DNA of 13,818 nt from assembly GCA_002786025.1 (NCBI GenBank), contig NHNW01000132.1, positions 1 to 13,818 on the forward strand, read 5' to 3'. This DNA comes from Zasmidium citrigriseum (lineage: Eukaryota; Ascomycota; Dothideomycetes; Mycosphaerellales; Mycosphaerellaceae). Below the pieces are notes generated by a model. The model had not been told where the DNA came from and searched no databases. It was given only the letters and a program-made list of their open reading frames with translations. Position numbers and translations under genes: made by a program. Positions 1 through 9,021 of this stretch are shown here, one piece after another. Positions within the stretch are counted from its first letter, which is position 1. Every line of letters begins with the position of its first letter.

Positions 1-2
1 CG

Positions 3-3000
3 AGTACTAGTATAGGAGATCTTTCTACGCTAGAAAGAGAGAAAGGTTATACTAATCGATATATAAGAGATATACGTAAGCTCTAGGGAATCGTAAACTC
101 CGACTTTATCTTATTATATAATTACCTATACTTTTACGGAGTTACGGAAATACCTATTAATAGATAGTTATTACCGAGTAGGACCCTTAATACGAAGGAG
201 GTTTAATATCTAGTAAGCCTCCTATATACTACGAGAGATAACGGCTAGGATTAGAGATAGGTTATTAGATCTATTAATAAGTAGCTCTTTAAAAGGCTCG
301 AAGAAAATTACGAGAGACTAAATACGATAAGATCTTACTACCCTATAACTAATAATTTTAAAAAGGCTACGGACCTCGCTAAAGATAAAAAGGTATTACG
401 ATTGTCGCCTTAGTACGTTACTATAACGAGGGAGGAGCTTTAGGAGCTTACTAAAAAGCTCTAGGCGTTTAGCGATAGTCGAGCCGCGAAAGGTAACCGT
501 AATACGAAGACTAACCTATATTTCGTCGATATAGATTATATAGGAGTTATCCGATAGTACGAATAGTAAGACTATCTAAACGGTACTATCGATAAATAGC
601 CTAAGAACGAATTTACTAGCCTAATAATACTAGCGCTAATTACGCGCTTTAAACGTCTACTAACGGTTACCCCTAAGCCTACTTTACTTCGATTACCTCT
701 ATAAGTTTATATACTAGTAGAGAATAACTCGCGTGTACTTAGAAAAGCGTAAGCTCTTTTAGAAGATAGTACGAGCCCTAATAGAGTTAAGACTTAGCTC
801 GAAAAGTTTATCGCTATTACTAACTCTCCGCTAGAGTAGATTAGAGTATAACCTACTCCTAGTAATAACGATAATCTAGCTTTAGATTCGAAAGTAACTA
901 ATAGCGAACCTTCTAGAAACGAGTCTACTTCGGAAGACTTTAAGGATATCGAAGATAAAGCTAATAACGACTTCTAGCCTAGGACTAAAGTAAAGTAACG
1001 AAAAAGTTCTTCTAGTAAGCGTCTAAAACTAGGGAAGTAGCCTAATCCGTAGAAGCTTAAAGAGATACTAGACTAAATTACCGATAACGGTAGTATTAAT
1101 CCCCTAGCTACGTTCCCTACTCCTTAGGCTAGTAACGACGACTCGCTTACTTATATAGATAAGATCTTTTAAGATACTCTAGAGATCCCTCCTCCGGAGT
1201 AAATTAAAGCTAAATAGACCTAGAGTTTATAGGATAATATAGGTAATCCCGGCTATAAGGACGACTATAACCCGTTATATAGTACGTAACTAGATCTAGA
1301 TAATATAGACGCTCTCTATAGGTAGTTTACGAGAGGTAGTAAAATTAGCGACGATCCTACTCGTACCGATCGTATTAAAGTCGATAACCCGTAGAGATTA
1401 GTATAATCGTAGCTATAGAACTCTATTTAAGATTAGCCTTTCGAAGATATTTAAGATAACTATAGCTATTAGCTTATAGAGACCTTCGATACTAAAGTTA
1501 CTAAGCCTCTAAACCTTACCGAATTTCGGTAATAGGTCTCGGAGCTACTAGTTTCGTACTCTCGTAGTCCTAGATCTTACCTAATTTAGAATTCTATTTA
1601 GAAGCTTACTCCCTTCGTTAACCTCTCTATTAATAGACGGCTATACTCTTATTAGAACTATCTTAAGCTAATTCTATTACTATTCGGATACTCGATCGAA
1701 TCTCTTAATCTCGTACCCTAGGACGAGATAATAATATAGCTCTAAGCTATTTAGGATTCTTCTCGTACGAGTAATCTTATCGAATAGATTCTCTTAGAGG
1801 AGAAGAATCCGTTCTTTTAATACCTTTTACTATCTAACCTACCGCCTTCCGCTCTCGATTCTAGATTACTAAATAGAGCTCTACTATACGATATATCTAA
1901 ATACAACTTTACGCTTACGAGGGAGGTAGCTATAGGTATCCTCGAGGAGGACTTTCTAGGGATTATAAGCCGTTTCTAGTAGGACGGTTTCGTTACTATC
2001 TCGATAATAGATTATCTCGATCTTATCGCCTTAGAAGTATCGACGGAGGTATACTTTTACTATCGTTAGTACGATCCTCCTCTAGGCCTCGAGAATATAA
2101 TCGACTTATAGAATTTAATATACTCTCTCTCCGCGTAGTTTATTCGTACTAACCTAGAGAATTATATAAAGTCTATTTACTTTAGTACTAGCCTAAATTA
2201 CTAGGTTATCGCTTACCCTATACCGTTATAGCTTATTCGTAGGAGTACTAACCGTATAAGCGGACTTTAAATTCTATACTCGGCTAGCTATATCGATTAT
2301 ATTGGCGTAGACTCGCTTCTCGACGCGGTTATATACCTAAACTATCTATCCGTAGCTAAACCCGCGAAGAAGGGTAGACCTCTAAAGAAGAGATCTAAGA
2401 AAGAGCTTAACCCTTTACTTAATCTTTTATATCCTACTATCGAGTCTTCCGAGCTTAAAGACGTAGAGAAGTAGTTATTCTTACTATTAAAAGCCGCTAG
2501 AAACGTTAATAGGATCGATACTACTTCTATAATAGGCCTTTTAAGGTTTCTAAAGATATAGATCGTCCGCGGAAATACTATAGGAGATTATAGCTTCGTA
2601 GCCCTAGCCGTACTATACGGATTAATTTATACCGAGCTATAGAGTAGTTAGGTCCGTCTCTTATCTCGATATCTCCCTATTAGCGACGATAAAACGATTC
2701 TAAGCGACTTCTCTTCGTTAGAGTTCTAAGAGTCTATCGTTATATAGTCTATCCCTTCCGCCTCGCTATCTAGGTATCCTTAGGTATATCTACTAGCCTC
2801 CCGCGTCGGCCCTCTTATCCCCCTAAGCTTCCTCTATAAAGAGCTAAACCTACTAGTCCGTACTATCTTATAGGGAGGTCCGTAGAATACTCTAGACGTA
2901 GTCTACGAATTAAAGAGGCTTTTCTCCTCTAACCCTATTATTCGGGATAAGATTATCCTAGAAACTCGAAGTAGCTATATTAAAATCTTCCGAGAGCTCT

Positions 3001-3452
3001 AGGAGAAGTTCCGAGATCTAGCTAGTCTAGTTAAGTCTATTATCGACGCGGAGTACGTTAACCTTAATAAGGGAAAAGTCGATAAGATTAGATAAGGCGT
3101 ACTATTTAGCCGGAATATACCTCGGATAGAGCTATAATTCGTAGCTAAGGTTAGTAAAGTCCTAGATATATCCCTCGGCTCTTCTAATACCCGTCTAATA
3201 CCCCTAGAACCCGTTTAGTTCGTTTTCTTACGGCCTAGCCTATATCTATATAATAGGATTCTATAGCCTTCTAGCGAACTCGGGTAGTATAGGGAGTTCT
3301 ATACCTTCTAGGAGGCTTAGTTATCTCTATTAGAGCGAGCGCGTACTGTTTAGATCCTACTAAGCGAAAAGGTAAAGGGAAAAGCGAGCGAGGAGAAAGG
3401 GACGGAGGAGAAAGAGATAGATTCGGTCGTAACCGCTTCGAGATCTAGGTAA
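3..3452 (+). pseudogene. P1: large decayed gene, family unrecognised, 5' end outside window
   Basis: One reading frame (codons starting at 3, 6, 9...) runs without indel for about 1,149 codons and is broken only by TAG/TAA, as expected where CAG, CAA and TGG were mutated. Codons are strongly RNY-like, and the frame is confirmed by protein-level similarity to P2. In window numbering: a Trp-Asp-Trp block near residue 82 (base 246), a Met-Thr-Arg-Glu-Glu-Leu block near 141 (base 423), Asn-Leu-Tyr-Phe-Val near 171 (base 513), an acidic/serine-rich linker about 288-400, Leu-Asn-Arg-Ala-Leu-Leu-Tyr near 623, and a basic Lys/Arg run with a Gly-Arg-Pro core at 786-802 that resembles a nuclear localisation signal or AT-hook. 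The C terminus is Lys/Glu rich. The stop may be 3450-3452 or, if that was CAA, 3459-3461. By comparison with P2 about 230 N-terminal residues lie off the left edge. The basic run suggests a nuclear, DNA-associated protein, which is inference. I cannot name the family. Confidence 0.75.
2358..2408 (+). other. Basic AT-hook/NLS-like segment in P1
   Basis: In the P1 frame this reads as a Lys/Arg-rich run containing Gly-Arg-Pro flanked by Lys-Lys and Lys-Lys-Arg, which is the shape of an AT-hook core and also of a nuclear localisation signal. None of these codons depends on restoring a mutated base. A real AT-hook normally has an Arg after Gly-Arg-Pro, and here the next residue is Leu, so nuclear localisation is the safer reading. 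Confidence 0.45.
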
Positions 3453-3611
3453 GTAGGTTAATTACTATATAGGAATTAGCGTTAGGGTAGGAGGCTACGA
3501 TCTTTTAGAGTACGTTATTACTTAATATACTACGATTAGAAATTATATATAGAAAGGTTTATAGTTAAATTAGACCTCTTGAAGCTTAGTTACTATTTTA
3601 ATTTATCTAAC
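3453..3611. other. Spacer between P1 and satellite array
   Basis: A-T-rich spacer after the likely P1 stop, holding one surviving TpG at 3580. I see no gene, tRNA-like sequence or clear terminator in it. Confidence 0.5.
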
Positions 3612-4117
3612 GTTATTACTTTTCGTAGTACGAAGAGTAATAATATATCGAGATATTAGGAACTATCTTCCCTACTATCCCTACTAAACGATATAGTTAC
3701 TCTTCGTAGCGCGAAGAGTAACTTTATCCGTAGATACCGACGATCGTACCTACCGTCTTCTAGCCTACCTATAATCCCTACTAGGGAATATTATTACTCT
3801 ACGCGCTATAAAGAGTAATAATATTAGGAAATATCGACGATTATACCTACCGTTTCCTAGCCTACCTATAACCCCTACTAGGGAATATTATTACTCTACG
3901 CGCTACGAAGAGTAATAATATTAGGAAATATTAACGATTATACCTACCGTTTCCTAGCCTACTCGTAACCCCTACTAGGGAATATTATTACTCTACGCGC
4001 TACGAAGAGTAATAATATTAGAAAATATCGATAATCGTACCTACCGTTTCCTAGCCTACTCGTAACCCCTACTAGGGAATATTATTACTCTATATGCTAC
4101 GAAGAGTAATAATATTA
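3612..4117. repeat. 97-bp tandem satellite with internal hairpin
   Basis: The motif ctacta that heads each unit lies at 3681, 3778, 3875, 3972 and 4069, giving an exact 97-bp period four times. A degenerate copy of the hairpin precedes it at about 3612-3646, spaced 81 bp from the next. The last unit is cut after the hairpin. Each unit holds an inverted repeat. In the third, the arms aatattattactct (3884-3897) and agagtaataatatt (3909-3922) are perfect over 14 bp around an 11-nt loop. In the first, the arms gttactcttcg (3696-3706) and cgaagagtaac (3712-3722) are perfect over 11 bp around a 5-nt loop. Units differ mostly where one has CG and another has TA. It may be a satellite or the subterminal repeats of a mobile element. 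Confidence 0.93.
3884..3922. repeat. 14-bp-arm hairpin within satellite unit
   Basis: This is the clearest of the unit palindromes: two perfect 14-base arms around an 11-nt GC-richer loop (acgcgctacga). The arms are conserved in all later units while the loop varies at CpG. It could be a protein-binding site or a structured DNA element, and its role is not shown by the sequence. Confidence 0.85.
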
Positions 4118-4357
4118 GTAGCGTCTAATAGTAAAATCGTTAAACCTCGAAGGGATTACTTTATTACGATTATTTATATATATAGTTATAACCTAACGCC
4201 AAAAGAATCTCTAAATTATAGTAAAGTATCTCCTAGGTTATACTTATTCCTTAATATCCGTACCAACCTCCGTATCGGTACTTTTACTATTAGTAGTATC
4301 CTTCCTTACCGCTTAACGTATCCTTATCTATATAGTAGGAGCTTATAATAAAGTCCG
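4118..4357. other. Spacer after the satellite
   Basis: A stretch of A-T-rich sequence between the satellite and the minus-strand decayed gene. It keeps two CpA (4200 and 4264), slightly more than its surroundings. An ATG-led 84-codon frame at 4094-4348 crosses it, but that ATG is part of a satellite unit and arose there from a CpG, so I do not regard it as a gene. Nothing else is recognisable. Confidence 0.5.
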
Positions 4358-5392
4358 TTACCTCTTCGCCTTTAGTTAGGCCTTAGGCCGCTTACTCGTC
4401 TCCTTACCTTTCTCGTTCGTAGGCGTTATATTATTCTAGCTCGCCGCCTAGCTACTCTACTCGTCGCTACCTTTCTTATCGTTACTCTAGTCCTCGCTAC
4501 TCTACTTAGTCGACTTTCGCTTTCTCTCTATAAGCCTTTTCCCTAAAGCCCTCGTTAACGCTTTATTATAGGCCCTATAAAGGTCTTCGAGCTCCTATAG
4601 TTCCTATAATTCTTCTAAAAGAGGCTCGCTAATAGTACGGGTATTAGTAGTCTTAACGGCGTTATCGAAGAGGTCGTCTAGATTTTCGAAATACTATAGG
4701 CCGATAACTAGTAAGACTAAATCGACGATATCGTTAGAATCTTACTCTCGGCTAGTAATATCTCTATCCCTAGAGACGGGGTTTAGGCTATACTTTTTAT
4801 CGTTAATATTTGTATCGCCGTTTAGTAGGCTTTCGGCGGCGTCGATTAGTTTCTTAGGGTAGAACGGGGCTATTAGCGCCTTCTTCCTATTCCCTAGTTC
4901 GAGATTTCGACGAGAAGTAGCGTTTAGCGTCTAGATTATAACGTGAAACTTATATTCTAGTACGCCCTTCGTCTTTAGTATCTTCTTAAAGATAGTAACT
5001 CTCTCGCGAAGGTTACCTTCCTCTAGTATTATAGTAGCTAATATCTACGGTAATTCGTCGTTATTAAACCCTCTAATAAAAAAGTACGCGTAGTAGCCGT
5101 CTATCTTCTAAGGCGGGTACTACTTTAACTCTCGTCTATAATCTACTACTTAGTAGAGAATAAACTCTAATATAGATATACTATACTTATTACCTTAGGC
5201 CTTACTCTACTCTTTAAATCGGATATTACTCTATAAGTCTATAACTTCGTATTCTTACTCTACTTCTTTCTATTCGACCTTACCGTTATACTTAACTTTA
5301 ACCTCCTAAGTCTAGATAGAAGTCTATCTATAAACGTAGAACTCCCCTATAGCCTTATTCTAACCCCTACGCTTCGTAGGCGTTTTCTTTAT
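4358..5392 (-). pseudogene. Decayed minus-strand gene with basic coiled-coil-like C terminus, family unrecognised
   Basis: The minus strand carries one indel-free frame of about 345 codons with RNY-like codons and only TAG/TAA interruptions. A likely start is ATA (former ATG) at 5392-5390, followed by Lys-Lys-Thr-Pro-Thr-Lys-Arg-Arg. The frame stays readable upstream to about 5500, so the true start could lie there or an upstream exon could exist. The final codon at 4360-4358 is TAA and could itself be a former CAA. The middle is globular, with aromatic and hydrophobic stretches. Near 4573-4622 a Glu/Leu-rich heptad-like segment suggests a coiled coil, followed by a Lys/Arg/Ser-rich, probably disordered tail that looks like a nuclear localisation signal. 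Five surviving TpG fall at 4811-5498, inside or just upstream. I recognise no catalytic motif and cannot name the family. Confidence 0.6.
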
Positions 5393-5600
5393 AGGTGTTA
5401 GCGTTTTAGGGCTAGTTAGGGGGTCTCGTAGGCCGATAGGACGGCTACTAGTAGTACCGTTATCTAGAGGCGGGTTAGTAGATAAGTGTAAATTAATTGA
5501 AATAGATTACCTTAACGGACTAGTAATTACCTACTTACTATAGAGTTAAAAGCTACTCTATTAGTATACCTCGGCTTTATCTAGTAGGGAGTTAAACGTC
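5393..5600. other. Upstream region of the 4358-5392 decayed gene
   Basis: It may include an N-terminal extension of the minus-strand frame up to about 5500. Two surviving TpG lie 11 bases apart at 5487 and 5498 in an A-T-rich patch. No promoter motif can be assigned. Confidence 0.35.
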
Positions 5601-6450
5601 GCTATTCTACGAGCTAGTAAGGGCGAGGCTAATATAACTACTACTAGTAGACTAAAAGGCTATATATAAGGCTAAGACGCCTAGCCTAGGTTTCGGCCGC
5701 TATAGTCTCTATAGAACGAACTTCCGTTAGAGCTCTAGGTATAGTCCTATCTAGTTATTAGGTAGAACTTAGAATATTCGTTAACTACTAAAGTTAGCTA
5801 CGATATTATAGAAGCGGGTTATCTTTACGTAAGCGTAGTAAAGGTAGTATAGGAAGGGGTAGATACGTATACGTTAAGGATTCTTAGTCGTAGCCTTTAT
5901 AACCTCTATACTATAAGACTACCTACGAGTTCGTACGAGAAAGGGGTAGGAACTAAAACTCGGCCGCCTCCTTATATCTAACGACTTAGCCGTTATAATT
6001 TCTACCGCGCGGAACTACTACTAAATAAGGGCTTATAATTAATTCTTCTATAGCCTCGGGCCTATTACTCTCTAAAATAGGCTCTTAAGCGCTATCGATC
6101 CTTCCCTAAACTTCTCGTAGACGAGGCTAGGAAACGATAGCGGCTAACTAGTAATCTCGTAGAGTTCCTCGAATAAAACGTTTAGTCCTTTAACTAGTAC
6201 TTATACCCTAATTTAGGTACTAAGCCCTACGAATCGACTCTTTAGTATCCCTCCTCTACTACTATTCTTAGCTACTCTAGCGTAGTAGCGAGTATTAGCG
6301 TATTCGGCTTTTATTAGCTCGCGAGCCGTCGATAGTAAAGTTAGAGTTAATAAGGGAGAGACTATCCTCTCGTTTCCTAGAGAAGGGCTAGATTTAGTAG
6401 GCGATAAGATAGTTATTACTATAGAACGTTACGGAAACGACAAAAAGTTA
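5600..6450 (-). other. Coding-like minus-strand stretch, frame unresolved
   Basis: Reading the minus strand, at least two frames give long runs broken only by TAG/TAA. One of them (codon blocks starting at plus-strand positions equal to 1 modulo 3) looks the more protein-like, with a charged part followed by aromatic, hydrophobic runs around 5700-5950. Because RIP removes TGA from every frame and leaves stops in all of them, I cannot choose a frame or define ends. There is no homologue within the window to settle it. It may be a decayed gene or a set of exons, and no function is proposed. Confidence 0.25.
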
Positions 6451-6540
6451 GGATCTAAATAATTAATAGGCTTAACGTTATAAAAACGATAAAAAGGTTA
6501 TATTAGAATATAGTAAGGCTAGCTCCCCTATTTCGATATA

Positions 6541-6611
6541 TACTAACTCTAGGAATCGAACCTAGTAGGACTAATATTACGATACTAACTAGGCTACTAG
6601 GCTAGTTAATA
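6541..6611 (-). pseudogene. tRNA-like sequence (decayed tRNA or tRNA-derived SINE head)
   Basis: On the minus strand the T arm is canonical: stem ctagg, loop ttcgatt, stem cctag (6565-6549), containing a perfect B box ggttcgattcc. The ends tattaact (6611-6604) and agttagta (6548-6541) pair over 8 bp with one G-T wobble, like an acceptor stem. An A-box-like tagcctag begins at 6604 and is directly repeated at 6596. Using the first copy, the A-to-B spacing is close to that of a tRNA of about 71 nt. The anticodon arm is not clean: a 5-bp stem is possible with a 6-nt loop, so no isotype can be given. RIP changes would explain the damage. A tRNA-derived SINE head is an alternative. Confidence 0.5.
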
Positions 6612-6990
6612 GAAACTAAAGCTAGCTATTAGATATATATAACTTAATAGTCTATATTCGTAGGTCTATCTTATAATAATAAGCCTACTAATTACTTATA
6701 AAGATCTTCGATAATTCGCTATAGCCGAGTATAATTCGTATAAGATATAGTCTCCTCGATCCCTACGTTATATTTCCTCTTATATAATATATAGCGAGTA
6801 TAGGCTCGAGGAAGGTTATCGCCTATATACCTTATATTCGCTAAGTAGGTCTAATAAGGAACTCCCTATTACCTATAAGACGAGTATAGTAATATTATAG
6901 TAATACTACTATCTATTAATTCGATTTAGAAGATATAATACTATCTCGTTCTATTAGAATACCCTAACTTATCCTAGAACGAAGCCGAGC
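6612..6990. other. A-T-rich stretch without resolved feature
   Basis: This stretch is A-T rich, with many short ata/tat runs. Minus-strand frames can be read through TAG/TAA here as elsewhere, but none stands out. I see no repeat, hairpin or RNA signal. Confidence 0.3.
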
Positions 6991-7640
6991 GGCTCTACTA
7001 AACGGACGGGTTACCTTTAACGAAGACTAGTAATACCTATATTCCCGAGTTCCCCTTTCGTCGTTTCGGGGGACGATATAAAGAGTACGCTTACTAAATA
7101 GTCGAAGAGACCGTTTTATTCCTACTCTTATCTTCGTAACTTAGTACTAAACCTCGGCGATTATTCTATACTAGCTAATTTAGAGGCTTATATAGACGTA
7201 TTAAGGCTAGGTCGATAGCTTAGCTTAAAGGAGGTTTCGAGATATAGATAGCCTATTCGGACGAAGTATAGGTAGTATACTCGTATAGTAGAAGAGGAGG
7301 TCTTAATAGAGGGCGGTAATATATATCCGTAGCGATATAATTAGGAGATAACCCGAGACCGATATTAGCTAGCCTATCTAAGCGTTAAGGGGAAGAATAA
7401 TAATATTAATACGGACTAGAGGCCGTAGGCTTATATTCCCCCTAGGAAACCTTTATCTACTATAGTTTCTCGATTACCTCTCTCTTATTCGCTAGTAGAT
7501 CTTCCTATAAGTAGTCTCGTATAAGCTTATCGATATTAGCGTTTAGAGAAGTATCGTTATTATTATCGTAATCGATACGGTAGAAGGAGCTAGTCGTAAA
7601 GTATAGATTAAAAGGGCTACTAGATTATATATACTAAGTA
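6990..7640 (-). other. Coding-like minus-strand stretch, possible decayed exon or gene
   Basis: Between about 7640 and 7440 one minus-strand frame (codon blocks at plus-strand positions equal to 2 modulo 3) is convincingly protein-like, with Asp/Asn runs followed by charged helix-like sequence. It stays plausible down to about 6990, but a second frame (0 modulo 3) is also plausible below 7350. The neighbouring stretch above 7640 reads in yet another frame, which would fit an intron, an indel or a separate gene. Start, stop and splice sites cannot be fixed. No family is recognised. Confidence 0.3.
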
Positions 7641-8770
7641 GCGTTTATATCGTACGAGAGGAGACGGCGAGGATAGGTTCTATAGGAGTAGCCGCCTACT
7701 ATAGGCTAGTAGGGAGAGTATAGGTACTAGCGGATACTATACTAGTCTCTACGGCTTCGTTATTATAATCCGATTAGGCCTACTTAACGGATACTACTCT
7801 AGTCTCTAACCGCTAACTATATATAATAACTTTTAACCTTACCTAAACGGAAGCCTTAATATTATATTCTAAAAATCCGATAAAGAAGATAGCCTCGTTC
7901 GTATTCTTAAAGCTCTCCTAACTACTACGATCTCCTAACTTTACTTTACGCTCTTAATCCTCGTCGGACTCCTTACTACGCTATATATTCTATAAACTCT
8001 AGTCGATACTCCTCTAGATTAACTATAAGCTAGTAGGAGTACTACTAATAGGTTCCGTATACCTACCCTTAAAATCTACCTCCGTCTAGTTAAAGATCTA
8101 GCTATATACTACGAAGGACTTAGCGAGAAGCTTATTTATATACTAGTCCTCGTCGGAGCTAATAAAGACCTTAGTACCTAGATCGTTAACTATATTACGA
8201 GTTAGCTAGGACTTAATATAGCTATAGTAGCTTTAATACTTACTATTAATAGTATACTATAGCTATAGCGTTAGGACAATATACTCTATAGCTATTTCGG
8301 TTAGTAGTATAAAGAAGAACCGCGGAAAGTCCGTTTCCTTTACTTAATAGGCCGTAACGATTCTCTACGTACCCTTTAACGTACCTACTAGCTTATATCT
8401 ATACTCTACCTAAGCTTTTCTTATATCGGCTATCGTATACTCGCTAGCGGTACTCTTTATATCGCCGTACGTATCCTAGGTTATAGCTTTACTAGTAGGA
8501 TCGAAGATAACGTCGTCGAGACTAATATTAATATAGAGGGGGATTTCTATAATATAGTAGATAACTTTAGAGCCGTTAAGCTCGGCTATTAATAGTACGG
8601 GTATAATCTAGTTAGCGTAAGATTAATACTACGATACTTTTAGGAAGTCCTTATATTAAGATATCTACTAACCGCGATATTTTAGTTCTAATAGTTATTA
8701 TAATAGGTAGACGTTCTAGCGGTATATATAAGCGCCTCGCTAAGCTTATAATAGTAGGAGCGCGCTCTCG
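7640..8770 (-). pseudogene. Decayed minus-strand gene, possibly a membrane protein
   Basis: One minus-strand frame (codon blocks at plus-strand positions equal to 1 modulo 3) runs about 375 codons without indel, broken only by TAG/TAA. Hydrophobic stretches appear near the upper end (about 8740-8765, Leu-rich) and at about 8245-8330 (Phe/Leu/Ile/Trp-rich), with a soluble-looking Asp/Ser/Thr-rich segment near 8450-8560 between them. This pattern suggests membrane segments, but many former Trp/Gln codons are uncertain and membrane topology cannot be drawn. The start is unknown and the lower end is where the readable frame changes, near 7640. An Asp-Asp pair near 8512-8517 lies in a Leu-Asp-Asp context that does not match a reverse transcriptase. 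Family unrecognised. Confidence 0.4.
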
Positions 8771-8845
8771 CCGCTACTTTCTAATTAGCTTATTCGCCGC
8801 TCGTAGAGGTTTATTAATAAGGCGAGCGACGTATAGCGGCGCTCG
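8758..8845. promoter_or_regulatory. GC-rich, palindrome-bearing spot between divergent decayed genes
   Basis: This is the most GC- and CpG-rich patch that I noticed. It holds the perfect palindrome gagcgcgctc (8758-8767), cgccgct at 8769-8775 and again at 8795-8801, and the inverted match agcggcg at 8835-8841. It lies between the minus-strand frame ending near 8770 and the plus-strand gene starting near 9022, so a shared upstream regulatory region is possible. This is inference, since no known factor site is recognised. Confidence 0.3.
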
Positions 8846-8859
8846 CGGCTTAAATTACT

Positions 8860-9021
8860 AAGCTTCTACCCTAAAACTTCTCTTCGATATACTTACCCTC
8901 CTTATATTAGCTACGTCTTCGAGTAGCGCTAGTAACTCTTATTCTCCTTTAATATCCTTAATTAATATTAGTAAGCTTCCTCTTTATTAATATTACTCTC
9001 TAACGCTAACCTTTACTAGAT
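8860..9021 (+). promoter_or_regulatory. Pyrimidine-rich leader of the 9022 gene
   Basis: The plus strand is notably C/T-rich here (for example cttctcttcgatatacttac and cttattctcctt), ending just before the ATA proposed as the former start codon at 9022. Pyrimidine-rich tracts just upstream of the start are common in filamentous fungal promoters and 5' leaders. No TATA box can be trusted in RIP-mutated DNA. Confidence 0.35.

Noticed and set aside
3612..4117. CRISPR array
   Set aside because: The whole 97-bp unit repeats with no unique spacers, and the DNA is fungal and RIP-mutated.
3612..4117. Telomeric or subtelomeric repeat
   Set aside because: No TTAGGG-like runs or their RIP products were seen. 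Subtelomeric location is possible but not shown.
4094..4348. An ATG-led open frame of 84 codons on the plus strand
   Set aside because: Its ATG lies inside the last satellite hairpin loop, where sister units read CpG, so it is a mutational accident. Codon pattern is not gene-like.
8505..8520. Possible reverse transcriptase Asp-Asp motif on the minus strand
   Set aside because: The residue before the pair is Leu in a Ser-Leu-Asp-Asp context, with no Tyr/Phe-X-Asp-Asp and no other RT blocks around it.
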